Shown here in pieces: positions 57,478-64,000 of a DNA stretch of 64,000 bases. Numbering within the stretch: position 1 is the first letter of the stretch; the number at the start of each line of letters is the position of its first letter. The position numbers were made by a program, and so were the translations under genes. The notes under the pieces are model-generated. The model saw nothing but the letters and a program-made list of their open reading frames with translations, was not told the origin of the DNA and ran no database searches. The DNA comes from Haberlea rhodopensis. Lineage: Eukaryota > Streptophyta > Magnoliopsida > Lamiales > Gesneriaceae. The stretch covers positions 434,001 to 498,000 of the forward strand of contig CAJQUN010000397.1 of the NCBI GenBank assembly GCA_907163345.1. The letters run 5' to 3'.

Positions 57478-58205
57478 TTACAACAACTAAGCATTTAATT
57501 TTAATAAATTAGGATATGCTACATGAACAATAGAGATAAACAAGTAAGGTCGCTATCATGCGTCAGTTTTCTCCAAGCACTTCTATCGATCATAATATCA
57601 TTTTTAATCCCCTTGAACTCCAAGTTTTTGCGTATAACTTCGAGTCATTTTCTTCGATCGTCCTCTCGCTCTTATGAAATGGCCGAAATCCATGAGCTCC
57701 ACTCGATGCGCATGGGCATTAATGAGCCTACATTGTACGTGATCAAATCAGCATAAGCAAATTTCTTGCATTTTCTCTTCTATACAAGTTACATCTACTT
57801 CAGCTCGAATACCTTCGTTCCTTATTTTATTTCTTATGATATTACCGCATATCCAACGAAACATATCCATCTCTGTCATACTCTTTTAGATGTGATTCAT
57901 CTTGAGTGCCCAACATTCAGTCACATACAACATTGCAGGTTCTATAAAACTTTTCATTCAATTTCAGCGGGATATTACGATCGCATAGAACTCCAGTGAC
58001 ATTTGTCCATTTCAAAAAGTCCGCTTGAATCTTGTGGTTAACTTCACTGTCAATCTCTCCATCCTTTTGGATAACAGAACCTAATTATCAAAATTTGTTG
58101 TTCATTGACACCTATTGACCATCGAGTGCTACAACACCAGTATCTGAAATATACAACCACTAAATTTGCACTCCATATATTCCGTTTAGACATACTTAAT
58201 CTAAA
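57478..58205 (-). mobile_element. Second RTE-type LINE 3' fragment, strongly decayed
   Basis: It aligns by eye along its length with the minus-strand LINE at 5488-6234 (shared words CATGAACAATAGAGA, GTTACATCTACTTCAGCTCG-like and CTCCATCCTTTTGGATAAC), but has many substitutions and indels, and the RT reading frame is lost. The ACAACAACTAAGC end at 57480 is the element's 3' terminus. No clear target duplication is left. Confidence 0.8.
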
Positions 58206-58696
58206 ACCATTTGATCACAATGTCTCTCTCTATAACTTTAATTTGACATTTACCACTACACTGGTCTAGTCGATTAACACAACATTGTCAGTGAAAAGCA
58301 TGGTCCAATGTAATTCAGTTTGTATGTATCCATCACTAGGACGAATAGGAAATGACTCAATGCAGACCATTGGTGCAATCCAATTGTTATCGAGAACTCA
58401 CCCCACTATATGTTCTTATATTGAATGTTACTCCGTTGTATATGTCTTTCATTATATTGACATACTTTATAAAAACTATTTTCTTTATCAAAACTTGTCA
58501 TAATATCTCAATAGAGAATTTATCATTCCATTGAGAATTTATCATAGATCTTCTCTAAATCTATAAAAATCATATGTAAATATTTACTCCCGTAAGATAG
58601 CACTCAATAAATGGACAAAATTAAATTAATAGTTTCTATAGTTGATCGTCCCGCCGAATTGGTTCTCGGAGATAAAGAAAATCATTAATGGATAAA
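58206..58696. other. Spacer before the long inverted repeat
   Basis: Low-complexity AT-rich sequence without recognised genes or repeats. Confidence 0.35.
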
Positions 58697-58779
58697 GTTT
58701 GGGGTTATTTAAAAAAATAACCCAAAAAAAAAATATTTTTAACAAAATAACCCAATTTAAAAATTGTTACCAAAGTAAC

Positions 58780-58925
58780 CTGAGACGCCAACTCAGTTGG
58801 CGTCTCCTACTTTTTTTTTTTTTTTTTTTAATGTTGGAGACGCCAACTGAGTTGGCGTCTCCAACAAATAATTTTTTTTTTTAACATATGTTGGAGGCGC
58901 CAACTGAGTTGGCGCCTCCAACATA
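58780..58925. repeat. Left cluster of GGAGACGCCAACTGAGTTGGCGTCTCC palindromes
   Basis: Three 25-33-bp palindromes follow each other: GAGACGCCAACT/AGTTGGCGTCTC at about 58784-58807, the same with GTTGGA ends at about 58834-58865, and a variant GGAGGCGCCAACT/AGTTGGCGCCTCC at about 58890-58923. They are separated by T-rich tracts. Confidence 0.9.
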
Positions 58926-58939
58926 TTTTTTTTTATTTT

Positions 58940-58975
<36 letters not shown>

Positions 58976-60117
58976 AAACCAACCAAAATTCAATGTAGTG
59001 TTCAAGTCAATCACTATCTCAAACACTATTATTGATAATACAAATATTTTCTCAAATATATAATGTCTTGTGAATTGTCGGTTGAGTCCAATCATTATCT
59101 CATATTCAAAATTCAAATAATAACGTGATCATGAGTTAGAATACTCACTTTGACCATTTAAAATTTTGAATCACATTCAAATAAGTATAAAATACTATCT
59201 TTTGATCTGAACAAAGATTAATATGTGTCCCACTTGGAGGTGTAGTTGAAGTTAGAGATGTAAATGAATCGAATCGAGCCGAATATGAAATTTTTTTTAA
59301 GATTCGAATTCGGCTTGAAATAGTTATATTCGAACTCGGATTTGATTCAAAGTTCGAATAGTTTTAAAAATTTGGCGCGAGTTCGGTTCGAAAAGATTCG
59401 AGCATGTTCGTGAGCTATTTAAACAGTTTTTTTATTATCAAATTCTAAAATAATTTGCAGCACGGAATGGCCGACGCGGAACATTATTAAATGTTTTAAA
59501 CATAAAATTTAGGGATGTCAATGAGACGGGTCTAAACTCGTACCCGTAATAATAATGTTCCGCGACCGCCATTCTGAGTCGCTCGCGAACTTTAATATTT
59601 TATTAATATAAATATATATTAAATAAATATATTTTGAACATTTCGGGTATTTATTCTCGAGCAATTGTTCAAATAGCTCGCGAACATGCTCGAATCTTTT
59701 CGAACCGAACTCGCGCCAAATTTTTAAAACTATTCGAACTTTGAATCAAACCCGAGTTCGAATATAACTATTTCAAGCCGAATTCGAATCTTAAAAAAAA
59801 TTTCATATTCGGCTCGATTCGATTCATTTACATTTCTAACTTCAACTACACCTCCAAGTGGGACACATATTAATCTTTGTTCAGATCAAAAGATAGTATT
59901 TTTATACTTATTTGAATGTGATTCAAAATTTTAAATGATCAAAGTGAGTATTCTAACTCATGATAACGTTATTATTTGAATTTTGAATATGAGATAATGA
60001 TTGGACTCAACCGACAATTTACAAGACATTATATATTTGAGTAAATATTTGTATTATCAATAACAGTTTTTGAGATAGTGATTGACGTTGAACACTATAT
60101 TGAATTTTGGTTGGTTT

Positions 60118-60156
<39 letters not shown>

Positions 60157-60171
60157 AAAATAAAAAAAAAA

Positions 60172-60340
60172 TATGTTGGAGGCGCCAACTCAGTTGGCGC
60201 CTCCAACATATGTTAAAAAAAATTTATTTGTTGGAGACGCCAGTTGGCGTCTCCAACATTAAAAAAAAAAAAAAAATAGTAGGAGACGCCAACTCAGCGT
60301 CTCCTAATGGAGACGCCAATTGAGTTGGCGTCTCAGGTTA
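60172..60340. repeat. Right cluster of the same palindromes
   Basis: This is the mirror-image set: GGAGGCGCCAACT palindrome at about 60178-60211, a shortened GGAGACGCCAGTTGGCGTCTCC at about 60232-60258, a defective copy at about 60285-60306 and an additional one at about 60309-60336. The right arm thus has one extra unit and two deletions compared with the left. Confidence 0.88.
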
Positions 60341-60645
60341 CTTTGGTAACAATTTTTAAATTGGGTTATTTTGTTAAAAATATTTTTTTTTGGGGTTATT
60401 TTTTTAAATAACCCGAAAGTCTGACGCACAAAAAAAAGTAGTAAAAAATCAGATAAATATCGCTTTCAACGCGTAACGATGTTGGGCTGTTAGTATTTAT
60501 GGTCAAAGCTAGAGTCGTGGCATTGTTAGATTTCTCCACCGCCGCCGCCTTCACGCGGTGTCGCCGCCCCCTCGATTATTTATTCGCTTCTTTCACAATC
60601 TCTCCAACGACTCCACCTTCACCACAAGCACCCTTCCCCTCCCTG

Positions 60646-60659
60646 TCTATATATATATA
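60646..60659 (+). promoter_or_regulatory. Candidate TATA box of the CYSTM gene
   Basis: CTATATATATATAC lies 53-66 bp upstream of the ATG at 60712, leaving a 5' leader of roughly 25-35 bases. This is suggestive only; other starts are possible. Confidence 0.4.
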
Positions 60660-60711
60660 CAGCTGCTACGCTCGAAAACATTAACAGATACGTTATATTT
60701 GCGTGAACAAT

Positions 60712-61737
60712 ATGAGTAATTACAACCAGACTCAAGGTAATTGCAGAATTGCTGGAAACATATTTTAGCTCTTTTGTATGTAATTGATGTTTGGATGGAG
60801 AAATGAAGGTGCTGAAGTATTGAGATTGAGTTAACTGATTACAAATATTGATGATAGTTTCTGTTTTCCTTGTGCAGCGTATCCTCCGCCGAGCACATCG
60901 TATCCGGCGGAGCCGCATGGTGAAATGGCTCCGACGCCACCGGCTGGTTACCCAACGAAAGATGGATACGAGGTTCAGGCCGGGAACCCTCCACCAACAA
61001 ACACTACAAAGTCCAGAGGCGATGGCTTTTGGAAGGGATGGTTAGTACTTTTTTTTCTTTTTTCTTTTTTTTTTCTTTTCTGAAACAAGGATCTATATGG
61101 TTTATAGGTCCTCACACTCGATGCGGCCACCAAATTGAAATATTCTCATCTAATGATCCAATATATCTTAATAATAAAATCTTTAAAATTAGTATCAAAT
61201 CAACCGCATGTAAACAATCGAGACAAATAATTATAAAATAAAGAAATTAAAATATTATTTAAAACACAAAACAACTTTCTAATTTTAACACAGATAGATG
61301 AAAGATAAAAGAATAGGAAAGTGTTTTCACAATATATATTTGCATAGTTGCTTTTTTAGAAAAAAACTTAATTTTTTCATGCTTTTGTCATATGTGTGTT
61401 TTGGTGATTGTCCACGGTTGACACGTGTATTTGTCGTCGTTTTCTAGGTTGTTTTGTCATGTTTCGGTCGGATATTCTCGATGTACCTTTGGTTTAATAA
61501 ATACAATTCCTTTTTATGTTAAAAAAAATAAAAGAAATTCATTCCATTGTTTGAAAATAAATATGGCAATTACTAGCACTAATTTCTCATAATATTATAG
61601 TTAAAAATCAGTCGTATGAATTAGCAAGATTTTTTAGGATAATTGATGCAATCTAAACAATGTAATATTTAGTGATTGTTTGATTTTGCAGTTGCGCTGC
61701 ATTATGCTGTTGCTGTGCATTGGATGCTTGTTTCTGA
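60712..61737 (+). CDS. CYSTM-domain cysteine-rich small membrane protein
   Basis: Exons 60712-60736, 60878-61040 and 61692-61737 give 234 nt, 77 residues, with GT-AG borders in matching phase. The N-terminal half is proline/tyrosine-rich and polar (YPPPSTSYPAEPHG, AGYPTKDGYEVQ). The C-terminus is the cysteine-rich CYSTM module, split by the last intron: GDGFWKG then CCAALCCCCALDACF. CYSTM proteins are small tail-anchored plasma-membrane proteins linked to stress tolerance in plants. The size is typical and the gene looks intact. The last intron, 651 bp, is long for such a gene but empty of recognised elements. The long inverted repeat lies just upstream. Confidence 0.92.
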
Positions 61738-64000
61738 GGAGCGAAAGATTCTCTTTGTGACAGTTTCGTCGTATATGTAATGATTAGAATGGTTTTTTTT
61801 TTTTTTTTTTACATTTTCTGACGTTTTTTTTGCATTTGGATAACATTGCTTGAGAAGTATCTCTGGGGATTCAGATTGTTGATTGTGTATTTATAAATGA
61901 AATAATATTTTCGAATGATTTTTTACATAGTAAGATCATCCTTCCCCTGAACCTCGATTCTTTGTGCATTCAGCGAAATAATTCACTTATTTGAATCGAC
62001 TTGAATCCTCCCTTTCGAAAGGAGAGATGAATTTTGATCCCAATTTCGTCGAAGAAGAAGAAAATTTGATCCTTATGTATATATTAGTTTTGTTGCCACC
62101 GTACAATGCGCGATATCAGTTACATTACAGTATGTTGGTCAATTTTTTCCTAATTGATCAAAAATAACATTTCAAATGACTTGATTTTAACAATTTTTTT
62201 TATAAACAAAATCATGTTACGATAATTGAATAGAAAAAAATAACTAAATGATTGACTCAAATTTTTTTTTAAAAAATATATGTCAATCTTACTATATAAA
62301 TTAAAAAAAATAATATTTGAAGTTGCGTGCATCAATTGATTAAGATATATTTTTTTCCTAATCGATTTAGACCAAATCCATGCATAAAAAAAAATACTTA
62401 AAAAAAAATTATTTAACAAAAAACAATTTATTAAAAAAAATTTAATTTTTTTTAATAAATAGTAAATCCTTTCACATTTATTATATTTAAACGAAGTTTT
62501 TGTAAAAGCCGGTGAAAATACAAACCATTATAACATAAATCTTGTCGACCTCTTCCACGCATTTGATTGAAAGTATACGTGGATCGAGGGTCAAACACGG
62601 CACTCTATTATTCTTGCCAGCCAATAAAATTAGAACATTAGTATAACAATATGAAATTTGTTGTCAAAATAGCAGTCATTTAGGTCACGATTGGACGAAA
62701 AAAAAATATATAGGGGAATATTATATAAAAATAGAGGGCTAAGAAAATTTAGAGATCAAAATATAATTTAAAAAGGTGAATCAAATATAATTTTTGGGGT
62801 TTAAATAAAACGTAGGGTAATAATTTTTTTTTTTATTTGAAAGTGATGACATTTATCCTCTCATACCTTAACGTGGCTCTGCCCAAGGTAGAAGGAAACA
62901 TGGTTTGTTTGATGTGATCTTAAAGGGCGGTATTCTTGAAGGTAATATCTTTTTTTTTTGTAACAAAATTTGGACATATATGGTTATGAAAAACATCACC
63001 TTAAGGGAGACAAAAGAAACGAGGGAATAGAATGAGAATGAAATGGACGTTCTCACCTCCTTCTATATACCTATGTTTGGTATGTCATGCACATTGGGAA
63101 TGGGCAATGGCTTTTCCATGAAAACATGGGAAAACAATTCCACCCATTTTATACATTGTGAAATACTTCAATCGTTTTATGCATTGGGAATATATTTTAT
63201 GTGTTGAGAATATTTCATTGGAATATTCCTAAATTATGGTAAGATCTACCTTAATGATAATGTGTTGATATTGTATATTTAAATCGATTGATTGAATCAG
63301 TATAACAAAAAAAATAAAGTTTAATCAAAATGCACAGTTTGATATTAAATAAAGGAAAGCGAAGTACACTAACAGAAGACTTATAACAACAATGTATAAA
63401 TTGTTAAGATGTACTAACAGTAGAGAAAGGAAAATAATCTTGGACGATGCCACAGCAAGCCGTGTGCTCTTAAACTCAAAATTGCCAGCATACAAACTTC
63501 TGACCTCCTGGACAAGTGAGTTCCTAGGTACAACGATGAATCACATATGTTCGGCTGGAAACATAATTCCGAGCAGGCTCTTTCGAACTTTAGTAGTGTG
63601 TACCACTCTCATATATGAATGTATGAATGATTTTTCGGATGCTTAAAGATTGTAGCTGGTGCAGCTTATAAAACTGAGCAGCAGACCTCCCAAAGGTCAA
63701 AATGTTAATGCAAGGTTAATGGGGATAGCTGAAGAGACTGAACCTTAATCATAGATTTACTTTAATACTTAAATCAGATTAACTTGATTTAAGTCTTACA
63801 CTTAAGTCAGTAACTCAGCATTAAAACATGATATGAAAGGTCAGGAATATGAAAAGATAAATTTTCCCAGAAATTCGAGTAGTGAAGAGATAAGGTTGCC
63901 TTCGTGGCGGCGACGCGGCGCTGCAAGGTGCACCCCTCTTTTCCACTTAAGTATTCTCTCTTGATTTGTATCTCATTATAAACAAATATCAATTGTCCCA
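61738..64000. other. Intergenic sequence to window end
   Basis: The first 200 bases probably hold the CYSTM 3' UTR. The rest is AT-rich with A and T runs. Open frames such as 63392-63646 have no recognisable domain and no splice-linked partners. I see no transposon ends. Confidence 0.4.

Larger units (their letters stand above)
58697..60418. repeat. Long near-perfect inverted repeat (foldback element), 0.73-kb arms
   Basis: The left arm 58697-59424 and right arm 59667-60418 are reverse complements over their whole length with only scattered changes. Both contain, in mirrored order, GGGTTATTT ends, ACCAAAGTAACCTGAGACGC, short GAGACGCCAACT palindromes, a (TTA/TAA)n run, CACTTGGAGGTGTAGTTGAA and GAATCGAATCGAGCCGAATA. 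The 242-bp spacer (59425-59666) itself holds a partial palindrome (GCGGAACATTATTA and its reverse near 59476 and 59550). The inner part (about 59255-59840) belongs to the TCGA-rich MITE family also seen at 43198-43592. It ends about 230 bp before the CYSTM TATA box. Transcription would give a hairpin RNA. Confidence 0.93.

Noticed and set aside
58793..59116. Minus-strand frame with repeated LETPTQLASPT words
   Set aside because: It reads through the palindromes of the inverted repeat arm; no coding signature beyond the repeat.
63392..63646. 84-codon plus-strand frame near the window end
   Set aside because: No recognised domain, no splice partners, and similar frames are expected by chance in this much sequence.

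Overview
The window is nuclear DNA of a flowering plant, very probably a eudicot. The evidence is four intron-containing genes of plant-only or plant-typical families, GT-AG introns, an AT-rich background and a heavy load of plant retrotransposons and DNA transposons. I could not place the species.

Four host genes can be traced exon by exon. (1) An ARF6-type auxin response factor on the + strand, 6640-16213. Its first exons lie before the window. It has the B3 domain, a glutamine-rich middle region, the PB1 domain and an intact miR167 target site. Its long exon carries a one-base frameshift. (2) A P-class pentatricopeptide repeat gene on the - strand, 36541-22944, with seven exons stretched over 13.6 kb by retroelements in its introns. 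(3) A UDP-arabinose 4-epimerase (MUR4/UXE type) on the - strand, 39947-37408, nine coding exons and an uninterrupted frame. (4) A small cysteine-rich membrane-module (CYSTM) gene on the + strand, 60712-61737, three exons.

Most of the rest is mobile DNA, often nested. An upstream ARF intron holds a broken Ty1/copia element (1 to about 6480), itself hit by a small LTR element (3815-5071, target duplication CATAC) and a 5'-truncated RTE LINE (5488-6234, 18-bp target duplication). A later ARF intron holds a deleted copia element (7481-10506) that contains a histone H1-like fragment and a hAT MITE. A Tnt1-like copia copy (about 17636-21994) follows the ARF gene. The PPR introns hold a solo-LTR-like element (23719-25222), a nearly full-length copia element (26193-31424) and a short non-autonomous LTR element (33687-35039).

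From 42.5 to 58.2 kb is a repeat-rich block: MITEs, an LTR-like sequence with palindromic GGCGTAAATACGCC repeats, a decayed endogenous pararetrovirus (46.6-49.1 kb), a 1.5-kb minisatellite that flips orientation in its middle, a hAT transposase pseudogene split by a 2.7-kb solo LTR, and a second RTE LINE remnant. A 1.7-kb near-perfect inverted repeat (58697-60418) lies directly upstream of the CYSTM gene. It is the best candidate for unusual structure here. I saw no coherent undescribed gene system beyond these repeats.
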